Source: Candidatus Nanohaloarchaea archaeon
GTDB taxonomy: Archaea > Nanohalarchaeota > Nanosalinia > Nanosalinales > Nanosalinaceae
Reading direction: 5' to 3'
Assembly: GCA_014297435.1 (NCBI GenBank)
Contig: JACOQA010000002.1
Coordinates: forward strand, 62,001 to 126,000
Length of the DNA stretch: 64,000 nt
Below are positions 25,282 to 35,028 of the stretch, piece after piece (within the stretch, counting starts at the first letter, position 1; every line of letters begins with the position of its first letter). A model generated the notes under the pieces. That model was not told the origin of the DNA and ran no database searches. It saw nothing but the letters and a program-made list of their open reading frames with translations. A program made the translations under genes and the position numbers.

Positions 25282-25674
25282 ATGAAAGATTCAACCGGAT
25301 TTGACGACCATCTAGACGAAGTTGAAATTGATCCAGACCATTTCGAATATCTTGAAGGTCCAGATGTTGCAGAAGAAGGAGATTCATATGCGGTTAATAC
25401 ACCCCTCCATGCAATTTACGAATCAAAGAAGTCCCGAGTTTTCGCATCACTACTAAGCGAGTTAGACAACTCTGTTGGAGAAGAGGCTCTGGAAAGACTT
25501 TCAGGCGTCTCTGACCCATACAGCGTGGCCGAACAGCTTACAGAGGAGCCATCTGAAGAAAACAGCATAGTTGAGGAAACTGACGAAGGATACATAGCAA
25601 ACTTTGAACATCCTCACACTACCGGGCTTGCACTACTAGAGAGGGAGCTCGTGGAGGCATACCACTTAGAGTAA
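25282..25674 (+). CDS. Hypothetical acidic protein
   Basis: This 130-residue protein is unrecognised. The central part (HAIYESKKSRVFASLLSELDNSVGEEALERLSGVS) could be a helical winged-helix-like fold, but this is tentative. The start is supported by a TATA box about 25 bases upstream. Its TAA abuts the radB stop codon with no gap. An inverted repeat covers its predicted transcription start. Confidence 0.6.
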   Translation: MKDSTGFDDHLDEVEIDPDHFEYLEGPDVAEEGDSYAVNTPLHAIYESKKSRVFASLLSELDNSVGEEALERLSGVSDPYSVAEQLTEEPSEENSIVEETDEGYIANFEHPHTTGLALLERELVEAYHLE

Positions 25675-26364
25675 CTAGAAGATTCCTTCTCCATCCGACT
25701 CCATCAACCCATCATCTGTTATCTTAAATCTTCTTGACTTCCCTTCAGGCATCGAGCGATGTTTCTCTATCTCGGCTTTCCTTATACCTTGTTCAACGGT
25801 GGATAGTTTGAGAAGACATTTTGACCAGTAGCGCGGCACGTCTCGTCCTACTAGTTCAAGATCGTCCTCATCGAATGAAGTGTAAACCTGGTTTGTCACT
25901 AGAACCGGGATCTCTTCTTTTCGTGCGATCTTCGAGAGGTGCGAGAGAAGCTGTGAAAGAGTCTGGTTAACTTTCTGTACTTTGTCTCCTGTTGCCTGTA
26001 GTCTGTATAGCGAGACTAGAGAGTCGACTATGATTATCTCTGGATCGTGTTTCTCGACTACTGATTCAAGCGACATTATCGCGTCTACTTGTTCTTCGAA
26101 GGTTACTGGTTCGTTTACGACTATGTTTTCAAGTGCTTCGTCGGATGCGATCTGTGTAAATCTTTCTGGACTGAATCCTTTCTCGGTGTCGATATAAACG
26201 GCTTTATCTCCGTTCTCGCAGACATTCGCCGCTACCTGTATGCAGAAGTTGGTTTTTCCTGAGCCGGATTCGCCGAAGACGTTGGTGACGATTCCGCGCT
26301 CGATCCCCCCTTTTAGGAACGAGTCAATAGGCTCGCTCCCCGTTTCGAGCCTTTCAACTTTCAC
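25675..26364 (-). CDS. radB: RadB, RecA-family recombinase paralogue
   Basis: RadB is an archaeal RecA/RadA paralogue that assists homologous recombination, usually with ATP binding but weak hydrolysis. The protein is 229 residues from GTG 26364 (MKVERLETGSEPIDSFLKGG). That start has a TATA-like gataaaag 25 bases upstream and matches the usual RadB N-terminus; the TTG six codons earlier does not. Walker A is GESGSGKTNF and Walker B is PEIIIVDSLVS. As expected for RadB, the HhH domain of RadA is absent. Confidence 0.93.
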   Translation of the reverse strand: MKVERLETGSEPIDSFLKGGIERGIVTNVFGESGSGKTNFCIQVAANVCENGDKAVYIDTEKGFSPERFTQIASDEALENIVVNEPVTFEEQVDAIMSLESVVEKHDPEIIIVDSLVSLYRLQATGDKVQKVNQTLSQLLSHLSKIARKEEIPVLVTNQVYTSFDEDDLELVGRDVPRYWSKCLLKLSTVEQGIRKAEIEKHRSMPEGKSRRFKITDDGLMESDGEGIF

Positions 26365-26425
26365 AGTACAGAGTTCTATCAAAAGCTTTTATCGTTGTCC
26401 GATGGCAAACATGTTTTTTACTGAC

Positions 26426-26453
26426 GTCAACAAAAAACCGTTTAAATGTTGAC
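26426..26453. promoter_or_regulatory. Inverted repeat enclosing the TATA box of gene 26469
   Basis: GTCAACA (26426-26432) and TGTTGAC (26447-26453) flank TTTAAA (26441-26446), the probable TATA box, 25 bases before ATG 26469. A dimeric regulator here would compete with TBP. It would control the short gene and, through it, cdc48. Confidence 0.5.
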
Positions 26454-26468
26454 CCTAATTGTAGGCTT

Positions 26469-26816
26469 ATGTCCGAAAAGGAAGCCGACCTACTGACATA
26501 CAATACTCTGAAGGACCGTTTCGAATCAGTCTACGAACGGAACAAGTTCTACAGGGGTTTATTCGGCTACAAACAGACCGTGAAGAAGAACGGCAAAAAG
26601 TACGAATACGAGAAGGAAGGCTTGATGGATGAAATACCTAATGCAAGGATCGATGACTCAGTGTTTATAATCGCGAAGAAGAACACTGAACGTGTGGTCG
26701 ACTACTTTCAGGACTGGGGCAACAAGGTGTCCCACCACGTCTTCACAGTACTAGTAGAAGACGAGGAAATCATTCAGAAGATCAAAGGTGATACTCATGA
26801 CAGACAACGAAGATGA
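26469..26816 (+). CDS. Hypothetical protein cotranscribed with cdc48
   Basis: This 115-residue, fairly basic protein (many Lys/Tyr: [28 protein letters not shown]) is unrecognised; its composition stands out among acidic neighbours. It overlaps the cdc48 start by 20 bases and shares its promoter, so its product may act with Cdc48 or simply be coupled to it. The ATG is placed by a TATA box 25 bases upstream. Confidence 0.65.
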   Translation: MSEKEADLLTYNTLKDRFESVYERNKFYRGLFGYKQTVKKNGKKYEYEKEGLMDEIPNARIDDSVFIIAKKNTERVVDYFQDWGNKVSHHVFTVLVEDEEIIQKIKGDTHDRQRR

Positions 26817-29085
26817 TAACGTAAAACTACGTGTAGGAGAAGTGCCGCCAAACGCCCAACAAGACATAGGAAGAGGGATCGTCAGAATCGACTCCAAAGT
26901 GATGGACGAACTCGGCGTAACCGAAGGCGACGCAGTAAGCATAAAAGATGATAGAGAAACAGTAGGAAGAGTTGCAAGAAGTTATCCTGCCGACAAAGGT
27001 CTTGGAATAGCAAGAATGGACGGCTACATGCGTAAAAACGCAGGCACCTCACTAGGACAGAAAGTAGATGTATCAAAGGCCGAACTAGAAGAAGCCGACA
27101 AAATAACACTGGCTCCAGCAGAAGAAGGAGTAATGATCCAGGTTAACAACCCAGATATTTTCAAGAAAGCCCTGTTAGGACGCGCCGTCATGAAGGGCGA
27201 CATAGTAGTTCCTGGAGAACCAAGCGATAGAAGAAAATCGCTTTTCGACGAGTTCTCTCACGCATTCGACATGGATACCGACCATTTCAAGTTCTCGTTT
27301 GGTCAAGATACAAAGCTTGCAGTCGTCTCTACTAAACCTAAAGGCGCTGTCAAGATAACAGAAAAAACGGAGATCGAAGTGAAACAGCAAGCAGTAGAAT
27401 CAACCGAACAACAGGAAGTAAGAGTTCCCGAAGTCACTTACGAAGACATCGGAGGACTCGAAGAAGAAATACAGCAAGTAAGAGAAATGATAGAGCTACC
27501 TCTGAAACATCCTGAAGTCTTCCAGCAATTAGGGATAGATGCGCCTTCAGGCGTGCTGCTTCACGGACCTCCAGGAACAGGAAAAACGTTACTGGCTAAG
27601 GCTGTAGCCAACGAAGCCGACGCAACTTTCATGTCGATCAACGGTCCAGAAATCATGTCAAAATACTACGGAGAATCAGAAAAACAGCTAAGGGAGAAGT
27701 TCGAGGAAGCCCAGGACAACGCACCTGCAATTATCTTCATCGACGAAATCGATGCCATCGCATCCAAAAGAAGCGAAGTCGGTGGCGAAGTCGAAAGAAG
27801 AGTTGTTGCACAGCTACTCTCCTTGATGGACGGACTTGAAGAACGTGAGAACGTTATCGTGATCGCTGCAACAAACCGTGTAGATGCTGTAGACGAAGCT
27901 CTTAGAAGAGGCGGAAGATTCGACAGAGAGATCGAAATAGGAGTTCCTAACAGAGAGGGCAGGAAGGAGATCATGCAGATCCATACCCGAAACATGCCTT
28001 TAACCGACAATGTTGACTTGGGCGAGCTCGCAGAAAACACGCATGGCTACGTGGGAGCAGACCTAGAGGCAGTAGCAAAAGAGGCAGCTATGTCAGTTCT
28101 CAGAGACGTGTTGCCGGAAATAGACCTGGATGAAGAGATTCCTAGCGAGGTGATGGAACAACTCGTTGTAGATCGAGATTCCATGCTTGAAGGTATCAGA
28201 AAGGTTCAGCCTTCCGCGATGAGAGAAGTAATGGTTGAAATACCTTCTGTCACTTGGGAAGATGTAGGGGGTCTGGAGAGTACGAAAGAGAATTTGCGAG
28301 AGATGGTCGAATGGCCTCAGAAATACCCTGAACGCTTTGAGAAGATGGGTATTGAGGTTCCGAAAGGCATCCTACTATACGGACTCCCAGGAACAGGAAA
28401 AACACTGTTAGCGAAAGCCGTAGCGAACGAAGCCAACGCCAACTTCATCTCAATCAAAGGACCTGAAATTTTCTCAAAGTATGTTGGTGAATCTGAGGAA
28501 GCCGTAAGAGAAGTCTTCCAGAAAGCTCGCCAAGTCGCACCATGTATCCTGTTCATCGATGAGATCGACTCCATTGCAACCAAGAGAGGATCGAGAAGTG
28601 ATTCAGGTGTAGGCGACCGTGTTGTCAACCAGTTACTAACAGAATTGGACGGTATTGAAAACCTTGAAGGCGTGACAGTGATCGCTGCAACGAACAGACC
28701 TGACCTGATCGATCCCGCAATCCTGAGACCCGGGAGAATTGATAGAGACATAGAGGTAGAGGTACCGGATCTAGAGGCTAGAAAGAGGATTCTCGAAGTC
28801 CACACGAGCAAAATGCCTCTAAACTCGGATGTAGATCTTGATGACCTTGCAGATAGGCTTGAAGGTTATGTAGGAAGCGATATCGAGTCACTGACTAGAG
28901 AGGCCGGTATGAAAGCTCTCAGAGAAGACACCGAATCTGAAGAAGTCAAGATGGAGCACTTCGAGCAGGCGATGGAAGAGACAAGTCCGACAGCGACCGA
29001 GGAAAACATGGAGCATTACAAGGCGATGATGCAAAAGATGGATCAAGTCGAGGAACCTGATGAAGGACCTGACTACTACGCCTAA
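26797..29085 (+). CDS. Cdc48/VCP-type AAA+ ATPase
   Basis: This 762-residue unfoldase extracts and unfolds proteins. The N domain (residues 1-180) is followed by AAA domains D1 (Walker A GPPGTGKT, Walker [15 protein letters not shown]) and D2 ([22 protein letters not shown]). ATG 26797 is chosen for its SD (GGTGAT, four bases away); GTG 26788 lacks one. D2 has Leu where the Walker A motif usually has Pro. The chain ends in DYYA, which fits the hydrophobic-Tyr-X tail that docks AAA rings on the 20S proteasome. Confidence 0.95.
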   Translation: MTDNEDDNVKLRVGEVPPNAQQDIGRGIVRIDSKVMDELGVTEGDAVSIKDDRETVGRVARSYPADKGLGIARMDGYMRKNAGTSLGQKVDVSKAELEEADKITLAPAEEGVMIQVNNPDIFKKALLGRAVMKGDIVVPGEPSDRRKSLFDEFSHAFDMDTDHFKFSFGQDTKLAVVSTKPKGAVKITEKTEIEVKQQAVESTEQQEVRVPEVTYEDIGGLEEEIQQVREMIELPLKHPEVFQQLGIDAPSGVLLHGPPGTGKTLLAKAVANEADATFMSINGPEIMSKYYGESEKQLREKFEEAQDNAPAIIFIDEIDAIASKRSEVGGEVERRVVAQLLSLMDGLEERENVIVIAATNRVDAVDEALRRGGRFDREIEIGVPNREGRKEIMQIHTRNMPLTDNVDLGELAENTHGYVGADLEAVAKEAAMSVLRDVLPEIDLDEEIPSEVMEQLVVDRDSMLEGIRKVQPSAMREVMVEIPSVTWEDVGGLESTKENLREMVEWPQKYPERFEKMGIEVPKGILLYGLPGTGKTLLAKAVANEANANFISIKGPEIFSKYVGESEEAVREVFQKARQVAPCILFIDEIDSIATKRGSRSDSGVGDRVVNQLLTELDGIENLEGVTVIAATNRPDLIDPAILRPGRIDRDIEVEVPDLEARKRILEVHTSKMPLNSDVDLDDLADRLEGYVGSDIESLTREAGMKALREDTESEEVKMEHFEQAMEETSPTATEENMEHYKAMMQKMDQVEEPDEGPDYYA

Positions 29086-29164
29086 AACCACTCTCCTAAT
29101 TTTTCCTCTTAATCCTCCAATTAACCAAGTGGTATAATAAACGGTTCAGCAAAAATGTTTGAAT

Positions 29165-30145
29165 ATGACCGACGATTTTGAGTGCGATAAATGCGGAGAT
29201 TCTTTCGACTCGGAAAGAGGGTTGAAAGTCCACACCGCACAGATGCATAATGGAGAAGACTCAAAAGAACAACCCAAAACCAATACTGAAGAACCTGAGG
29301 CATCTACAAACTCGAAAATTTCTGTTTCGAAGAAGAACTTTGTCTCAGGAGTTTTCATCCTAGGTCTGGCGCTAGGATTTATTGGAGGTATCTATGCACC
29401 TGTCCCGGGAGACACCTCCGAGGCGTTGGAAACAACCGGAAGCACAGCACCCGAGATAGATTCTGAAGGATCGCAGAACGCTGACACCAACACAGGTTCT
29501 GAAGTTGTAACCCTTCAGGAAACGAAGTATCCTTACGGCAACTTGAATCACGGGGTAGGTTCAGGCACAATAACCAAGGGCAACAAGACTTTTGATGTTG
29601 AGGGAGAGCCTTACATCGGCAGTGAAGACTCTGAAGTTACGATGGTTGCGTTTGAAGACTTTGAATGTCCGTTCTGCAACCGCTTCAACAACAACGCGTT
29701 TCCTTCGATTGTTGAGAACCATGTGAGGGCTGGCGAAGCACGTTACTACTGGAAGAACTTCCCTCTGCAGCGCCTACACCCTTGGGCTGAAGCATCAGGA
29801 GTTGCAGCCGAATGTGCTCTAAATCAGGACAGTGAGGCGTTCTGGATCTTCAAGAACGGATTCTTCAACAACCAAGACGCTTTGAACAACGTCTATAAAT
29901 CCGATCAAGCAAAGTTCGATCAGTCAATGAAGAAATGGGCTTCACAGATTGGTTTAGACACAGAGAAGTTCAACTCGTGCTACGACAATCAGGAAGAGCT
30001 TGAAGAGGTTCAAGAAGACCAGCAGCAAGGTTCAGAGCTTGGAGTTAGCGGCACACCTACGGTGTTTGTCAACGACCAGAAGTTGGTAGGCGCTCAGCCT
30101 TATTCCAAGTTTGAGTCCGCAATCAACTCAAAATTGGGACAGTGA
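29165..30145 (+). CDS. C2H2 zinc finger fused to a membrane-anchored DsbA-like thioredoxin domain
   Basis: The 326-residue product begins with a C2H2 finger (C-X2-C-X12-H-X4-H, CDKCGDSFDSERGLKVH), then an acidic linker, one membrane helix (residues about 58-78, FVSGVFILGLALGFIGG) and a DsbA/Thioredoxin_4 domain with CxxC in FECPFCNRF and cis-Pro loop SGTPTVFVN. The finger should be cytoplasmic and the redox domain outside. ATG 29165 has TATA gtataataaac 28 bases upstream. It overlaps the next membrane gene by four bases. A second protein of the same layout is at 40772. Confidence 0.88.
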   Translation: MTDDFECDKCGDSFDSERGLKVHTAQMHNGEDSKEQPKTNTEEPEASTNSKISVSKKNFVSGVFILGLALGFIGGIYAPVPGDTSEALETTGSTAPEIDSEGSQNADTNTGSEVVTLQETKYPYGNLNHGVGSGTITKGNKTFDVEGEPYIGSEDSEVTMVAFEDFECPFCNRFNNNAFPSIVENHVRAGEARYYWKNFPLQRLHPWAEASGVAAECALNQDSEAFWIFKNGFFNNQDALNNVYKSDQAKFDQSMKKWASQIGLDTEKFNSCYDNQEELEEVQEDQQQGSELGVSGTPTVFVNDQKLVGAQPYSKFESAINSKLGQ

Positions 30146-30651
30146 ACACGAAGGAAAAAACCAGAAGACTTAGAGAAGCTTTCAGGGCAAGCGTGAAGAC
30201 GAAAAAGAGATTGCTTGCCACCTCAGTATCTATTTTTTCTGTTTTCTCTCTTATGGTCTTAAGTGCAAGACCTATCTATACCTACCAGATGCTAGATTCT
30301 AGCCTTCTAAGCCTTCCTGTAGCGATAAAGGACCTCTACCTTTACAACAACCCTGGAAAAATCAGTATGGCTCTTACTGCAATCTACTCATTTTTAGGAG
30401 GAATAGCGCTAGTAATATCTTACGTACAGTTGAGAACTCAGGGATTGAACTTGAAAGGTGTCACCAGCATAGCTCCTGGTTTCTTGGTAAGTGGCTGTGC
30501 CGGGTGCGGAGTAGGAATAATAGGTTTACTGGGTTTTACAGGTGCTTTAGCTGCCTTGCCTTTCGGAGGAAACCTAGTTATGTTGGGAGGAATTCTGCTG
30601 CTTATCTTCTATCTAAACAGAACTGGTAACCCGGAGACGTGCAAGATATAG
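30142..30651 (+). CDS. Four-helix membrane protein with a CxxC motif, partner of the DsbA fusion
   Basis: This 169-residue protein starts at GTG overlapping the DsbA stop by four bases. It has about four membrane helices. The motif SGCAGCGVGIIGLLGF places a Cys pair at a membrane edge. Context suggests it passes electrons to or from the DsbA domain, as DsbB, VKOR or CcdA do for their partners, but it does not clearly match any of these. The C-terminus ends with another Cys (PETCKI). Its stop abuts the map stop codon. Confidence 0.75.
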   Translation: MNTKEKTRRLREAFRASVKTKKRLLATSVSIFSVFSLMVLSARPIYTYQMLDSSLLSLPVAIKDLYLYNNPGKISMALTAIYSFLGGIALVISYVQLRTQGLNLKGVTSIAPGFLVSGCAGCGVGIIGLLGFTGALAALPFGGNLVMLGGILLLIFYLNRTGNPETCKI

Positions 30652-31542
30652 TTAACGACGGGTTGTAACGATGTTTTCACCGCCATCCATTCCTACTAAA
30701 ACAGTATGTTCTGCCTGGGCAACCAGTGAACCTTCTCGATCCTTCAATACATCGTAAGACTTCACAACCCCTTTCTGGACAAGCTTGTTCAAAGCCATTT
30801 TGTAACGACCGCCATAATTGTTCAGCCAGCGAGAAGTAAACGGAAGACCGTTAAAATTCTTTATTTCTCCCATAAGCTTTCTTTCAGCTCTGCCTCTAAC
30901 ACTTCTGTTCGATTCAAGCATGTAGATATTGCCAGGTTTGCCGTTCATCATCTTACCAGAACCTGTCGAAATAAAGGGCTCTATAGCCACAGCGTCTCCT
31001 TTCTTGAATTCGTGTGTTGAAGCGTTATCGCAGTTAGGTACTGAAACTCCGGCGTGTTGTGTGTAACGGTCAAGATAATGTCCGGTCAAGTTTGTAACTA
31101 TATTATATTCGCCAGGGACCTGTCTCTCTACATGTCTGCCGAACTCACCAATAGTCTTACCTGGTTCAACGAAATCCAGCGCTTCCTCAAGAACTTTCTC
31201 GACTGTTTCTATCATATCCTGATGTTTGCCTGATGGGTTTACTGTTAGAGCAGTATCGGCTATAAAGCCATCAGAATGAGCGCCTATATCCACCTTTAAA
31301 ACATCATCAGCTTTTAGCTCTCTATCTCCGCCCGGCGGAGGAGTATAATGCGCCGCTTGTTCGTTAATCGAAAGATTAACAGGGAACGCAGGTTCTAAAC
31401 CGTCATTTCTAATAGATTTTTCGACTTTCTCGGCAATATCCACAAGTTTGGTTCCTGGCTTTGCCTCCTCTCTAGCCAGTTTTCTGGCTTTCTGAACTGT
31501 TTCCCCTGCCTTAATGTAGTTGTCTTTTTCTGACTGCTCCAT
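30652..31542 (-). CDS. map: Methionine aminopeptidase, type II
   Basis: This 296-residue enzyme removes the initiator methionine from new proteins. The metal ligands are recognisable: Asp in KVDIGAHSDG, Asp in FIADTAL, His in TGHYLDRY, Glu in AIEPFIS and Glu in QAEHTVLV. The type II insertion is present between the His and the C-terminal ligands. The start is ATG 31542 (MEQSEKDNYIKAGE), with TATA agttttaac about 26 bases upstream; the 15 extra residues on the ORF track are unsupported. The flanking gap 31543-31714 is AT-rich with no feature seen. Confidence 0.94.
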   Translation of the reverse strand: MEQSEKDNYIKAGETVQKARKLAREEAKPGTKLVDIAEKVEKSIRNDGLEPAFPVNLSINEQAAHYTPPPGGDRELKADDVLKVDIGAHSDGFIADTALTVNPSGKHQDMIETVEKVLEEALDFVEPGKTIGEFGRHVERQVPGEYNIVTNLTGHYLDRYTQHAGVSVPNCDNASTHEFKKGDAVAIEPFISTGSGKMMNGKPGNIYMLESNRSVRGRAERKLMGEIKNFNGLPFTSRWLNNYGGRYKMALNKLVQKGVVKSYDVLKDREGSLVAQAEHTVLVGMDGGENIVTTRR

Positions 31543-31714
31543 GTACCTACGGATCATGAAGAAAGTTAAAACTCCTTCGGAGAACAATCTTACCCCCGCT
31601 TTCTCTATATTCGATCACGTTTCCTGACAGAATAAATTCGAAGAGAACCTGTAAGAACAATCCGAATATATTTTCTACTTTAGAATAGAAGAATTGAAAG
31701 AACAAATGACGCGA

Positions 31715-32848
31715 CTAAGCTGCTTCTCTAACTTTTTCAGCTATTTCTTCCGCCAGCTCCGAATCAAGTGTCTCAGGGACAATCCTGTCCTTTCTAGGTT
31801 CGACAAAGTTTCTGATAGCCTCTGAAGCCGCCAGCTTCATTTCTTCATCTATATCCGAAGCTTCTGCATCTAGAGCTCCTCTGAAAACACCCGGGAAAGC
31901 AAGAGAGTTATTCACCTGGTTATCGAAGTCAGATCTTCCTGTCGCCACGATCTCTGCTCCCGCCTCTTTAGCTTCACTTGGCATAATTTCAGGATCAGGG
32001 TTTGCACAGGCAAAAACTATAGAGTCTTTATTCATACTAGAGACCATTCCTTTCGACACCACTCCGCCAGTTGAAAGCCCTATAAGGACATCAGCGCCCT
32101 CTATCGCATCCTCTAATGTTCCGGATTCCTGTGATGCCTGGGTTCTCTCCGCAAGATCCTGTTTGTATTCGTTTCCCTCATCTGTTCTCAGGATCCCGGA
32201 GGAATCGACAGGAACAATATTTTCCGCTCCAGCATCGAGAAGAATATTTGATACAGCTATTCCTGATGCTCCAGCACCCAGCACAACTATTCTGGAATCG
32301 CTCAAATCCTTTTCGACAATTTCAAGTGCATTTCTCAAGGCGGCAAGCATCACTATGGCGGTACCATGCTGATCATCGTGGAAGACCGGGACATCCATCC
32401 TTCTCTTCAGCTCTTCCTCTATACGGAAACATTCCGGCGAGCTAATATCCTCAAGGTTTACACCTCCCAGCGTAGGTTCAGTTCTTTCAACCGTTTCAAT
32501 AATTTCTTCAGAAGTCTCCGTATCAAGAACTAAAGGAAATGCATCTACGTTTCCAAACTTTTTGAACAGGTTGCATTTTCCTTCCATTACAGGCATCGAT
32601 GCCTCTGGTCCGATATCTCCTAGACCTAGAACAGCTGAACCGTCCGAGACAACGGCCACGAGATTGCCTTTTGTAGTATATTCACGGGCTTTGTCCTTAT
32701 CTTTCGCAATCTCCTTGCATGGTTCAGCAACGCCAGGAGTATAGACAAGGTTAAGATCTTCCTTTGATTCTACATCTACAGCAGATTCGATTGAAATTTT
32801 TCCAGGTTTTCTAGAATGAAGCTCCAGGGCATCCTCTCTGTTGGTCAT
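31715..32848 (-). CDS. Malic enzyme (malate to pyruvate, NAD(P)-dependent)
   Basis: This 377-residue enzyme oxidatively decarboxylates malate to pyruvate and CO2. It shows the N-terminal catalytic tyrosine region LVYTPGVAEPC, GNLVAVVSDGSAVLGLGDIG, the metal-site block VFHDDQHGTAIV and the Rossmann motif VVLGAGASGIAVSN. The length fits the short prokaryotic form without the phosphotransacetylase domain. It lies next to acetyl-CoA synthetase and PDH, so it can feed pyruvate to them. Cofactor preference is not certain. Confidence 0.93.
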   Translation of the reverse strand: MTNREDALELHSRKPGKISIESAVDVESKEDLNLVYTPGVAEPCKEIAKDKDKAREYTTKGNLVAVVSDGSAVLGLGDIGPEASMPVMEGKCNLFKKFGNVDAFPLVLDTETSEEIIETVERTEPTLGGVNLEDISSPECFRIEEELKRRMDVPVFHDDQHGTAIVMLAALRNALEIVEKDLSDSRIVVLGAGASGIAVSNILLDAGAENIVPVDSSGILRTDEGNEYKQDLAERTQASQESGTLEDAIEGADVLIGLSTGGVVSKGMVSSMNKDSIVFACANPDPEIMPSEAKEAGAEIVATGRSDFDNQVNNSLAFPGVFRGALDAEASDIDEEMKLAASEAIRNFVEPRKDRIVPETLDSELAEEIAEKVREAA

Positions 32849-32894
32849 AAACTTAGAGTGCGAGAATGGTTGTTAAATTAGTTCAAGTAACCTT

Positions 32895-34931
32895 TCACTC
32901 AATATCCAAAACTATGTCACTTATGTACAGTTTTCCTTTTCGCAAAATCGCAGGGTTAAGATCGATTTCCTTGATCTCTTCATGCTCCAAAGAAAGATCT
33001 CCAAGACGAACAATAGCTTCCTTCACAGGTTCAAGATCGTGTTTTTCTCCCCTAACACCTTCAAACAGTTCAGAACTTTCTAATTCTTCTATCATTCTTT
33101 CTGCTTCCTCCTCGGCAAAAGGCGGTATTCCGAAGGAGACATCGTTTAAAGCTTCTATGTAGATCCCACCCAGACCTACCATTATCATCGGTCCAAACTG
33201 CGGATCCCGTTTCATACCTAGAGCAACTTCCAAACCATCAAGCTCTTCCTGTACCTGTATGCCCCTAATCTCAGATCCTGAAGAATTAACGTGTACGTTG
33301 TTCATGATCTCTCTAAATCCATCTTTCACGTCTTGTTTTGATTCGACGCCTGTTACGACCCCCCCAACATCTGTCTTATGGTCTATGTCAGGAGAATCAA
33401 CTTTGAGCACAACTGGAAAACCAACGCCTTGAGCAGCTTCAACGCCTTCAAAGGGAGTTTCAGCTACTTCAGTCAAAGCAATATCAAAGCCATGTGCTTC
33501 GAATAATTTTTCAGCGTCTTCGTAACTCGAATAATCCTTTAAAGCAGTTTCAGCCTTATCTAAGTCGTATTCTAAATCTAGACTAGTCTCTTCTTTCTCA
33601 AGAAATTCTTTGTATTTTTTCATGGCTTTCAGCGCCTTTACTGCGTCTTTAGGATCCTCGAATTCTGGAACCTGGTTTTCTTCAAGCATTCTTTTTCCTT
33701 TCATGACGTCCTGTTCGCCCATGAAACATGCGAAAACTGGTTTATCCGATTCCTGATCGGCTTTGATAACTGTTTTAGCAGTCTTCTTAATCTCAGTGTT
33801 GGCTTGAGGAGTAAGCAGAACCAATGCGGCATCGACTTCTTCATCTTTTAGAGCCGATTCAAGTGCTTTTCTGTAAAGCGTATGTCCTGCATCGCCTATT
33901 ACATCTAGAGGGTTGTGAGCCTTCGCCTCTTCGGGCAGAAAATCTCTCATTTCCCTTTTAGTATCACCTGTAAACTCAGCTAATTCTAAACCATTTTCAG
34001 ATATTTCATCTGTGGCTATTACCCCTGGTCCGCCCGCATTAGTTATAATAGCGACTTTCCCGCCTTCAGGTAGAGGCTGGTAGTTGAAGCTTCTCCCCAA
34101 GTCGAGTAATTCCCGGTTTGATTCCGCCTCAATAATACCTGCTTTCCGGAAAGCTGCTTTGTAGGCTTCATAGCTTCCGGCTATACTTCCTGTGTGTGAG
34201 GATGCGGCACCGCCACCTTGCTCCGTTCTACCGGATTTAACCACCACTATAGGTTTCTCTTCAGACGTTTTCTTTGCTTCTTCGATAAATTCCCTGCCGT
34301 TATCTATTCCTTCAGTGTAGGAAAGAATCGTTTCTGTATCGTCTTCCCGCCATTTTTGAAGCAGGTCGACCTCATTTATCATGGCTTTATTTCCTAGAGA
34401 TACGAAGTGTCGGAAACCTATATGCTCGGCTTTAGCGTAATCAAGTATTGCCGTGCAGAAAGCTCCGCTCTGAGACATGAAGCTTATCGAACCACTTTCA
34501 GGCATCTTTGACGCAAAACTGGCGTTCATCGAGTTCTCTGTATTGATTAAACCCAGGACATTAGGTCCAAGAAGTGCTATACCGTTTTCCTCGGCTTTTT
34601 CCACTATCTGTTTTTCAAGATCTTCTTTCCCGGTTTCTGAGAACCCTGCGGAAATAACTATTACTGCTTCGACATCTTTCTCTGCGCAGTCGTCTATAAC
34701 ATTAGGAACAATCTTTCCAGGAACCACTACAACTGCTAGATCCATGCCTTGCGGTATTTCGTCTAAAGCCTCTTCTCCATCAACTTCTTCCGCGTTCGGG
34801 TTAACAGGTACTACCTTTCCTTCGAATCCGTGTAGAAGGTTTTCGAACACTTCGTGGCCCGTTTTTCCGTCGTCTCTTGACGCGCCGACTACCGCCACTT
34901 TTTCTGGTTTGAACAGTTTTTCCAGATTCAC
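32895..34931 (-). CDS. ADP-forming acetyl-CoA synthetase, fused alpha-beta subunits
   Basis: This 678-residue enzyme makes acetate and ATP from acetyl-CoA, ADP and phosphate. Domain order is CoA-binding (1-130, KVAVVGASRDDGKTG), succinyl-CoA ligase-like (150-450) with the phospho-histidine in ASSHTGSIAG, then ATP-grasp (about 470-678, VGFPVVLKVDSPDIDHKTDVGG). The start is GTG 34931 (MNLEKLFKPEKVAVV), with TATA ctaaataac 26 bases upstream; the longer ORF runs into the divergent promoter. It diverges from the PDH operon. Confidence 0.93.
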   Translation of the reverse strand: MNLEKLFKPEKVAVVGASRDDGKTGHEVFENLLHGFEGKVVPVNPNAEEVDGEEALDEIPQGMDLAVVVVPGKIVPNVIDDCAEKDVEAVIVISAGFSETGKEDLEKQIVEKAEENGIALLGPNVLGLINTENSMNASFASKMPESGSISFMSQSGAFCTAILDYAKAEHIGFRHFVSLGNKAMINEVDLLQKWREDDTETILSYTEGIDNGREFIEEAKKTSEEKPIVVVKSGRTEQGGGAASSHTGSIAGSYEAYKAAFRKAGIIEAESNRELLDLGRSFNYQPLPEGGKVAIITNAGGPGVIATDEISENGLELAEFTGDTKREMRDFLPEEAKAHNPLDVIGDAGHTLYRKALESALKDEEVDAALVLLTPQANTEIKKTAKTVIKADQESDKPVFACFMGEQDVMKGKRMLEENQVPEFEDPKDAVKALKAMKKYKEFLEKEETSLDLEYDLDKAETALKDYSSYEDAEKLFEAHGFDIALTEVAETPFEGVEAAQGVGFPVVLKVDSPDIDHKTDVGGVVTGVESKQDVKDGFREIMNNVHVNSSGSEIRGIQVQEELDGLEVALGMKRDPQFGPMIMVGLGGIYIEALNDVSFGIPPFAEEEAERMIEELESSELFEGVRGEKHDLEPVKEAIVRLGDLSLEHEEIKEIDLNPAILRKGKLYISDIVLDIE

Positions 34932-35028
34932 AAGTTTTAGTTGTCGAAAGCCGTTATTTAGGTTGTTGACTTCACCGAAAGGTCGCAAACAATTCTTTAT
35001 ATTCAGGGCGTGGCGAAACTCAAACATA
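34932..35028. promoter_or_regulatory. Divergent promoter region, acetyl-CoA synthetase / PDH operon
   Basis: This 97-base gap holds a leftward TATA box (cctaaataac on the minus strand, about 34957) and a rightward one (ctttatattc, about 34999), each 26-30 bases before its start codon. Both genes would be leaderless. Close back-to-back placement allows joint control of acetyl-CoA production and use. Confidence 0.55.

Noticed and set aside
7700-25680. Identical GAGTAACTAGA at both tail-to-tail junctions 7700 and 25669.
   Set aside because: Explained by Glu-stop meeting a TAG stop of the opposite gene; too short to mean more.
34477-35028. N-terminal extension of the PDH E1-alpha ORF.
   Set aside because: It is the antisense of the acetyl-CoA synthetase gene; the family start and TATA box place the ATG at 35029.
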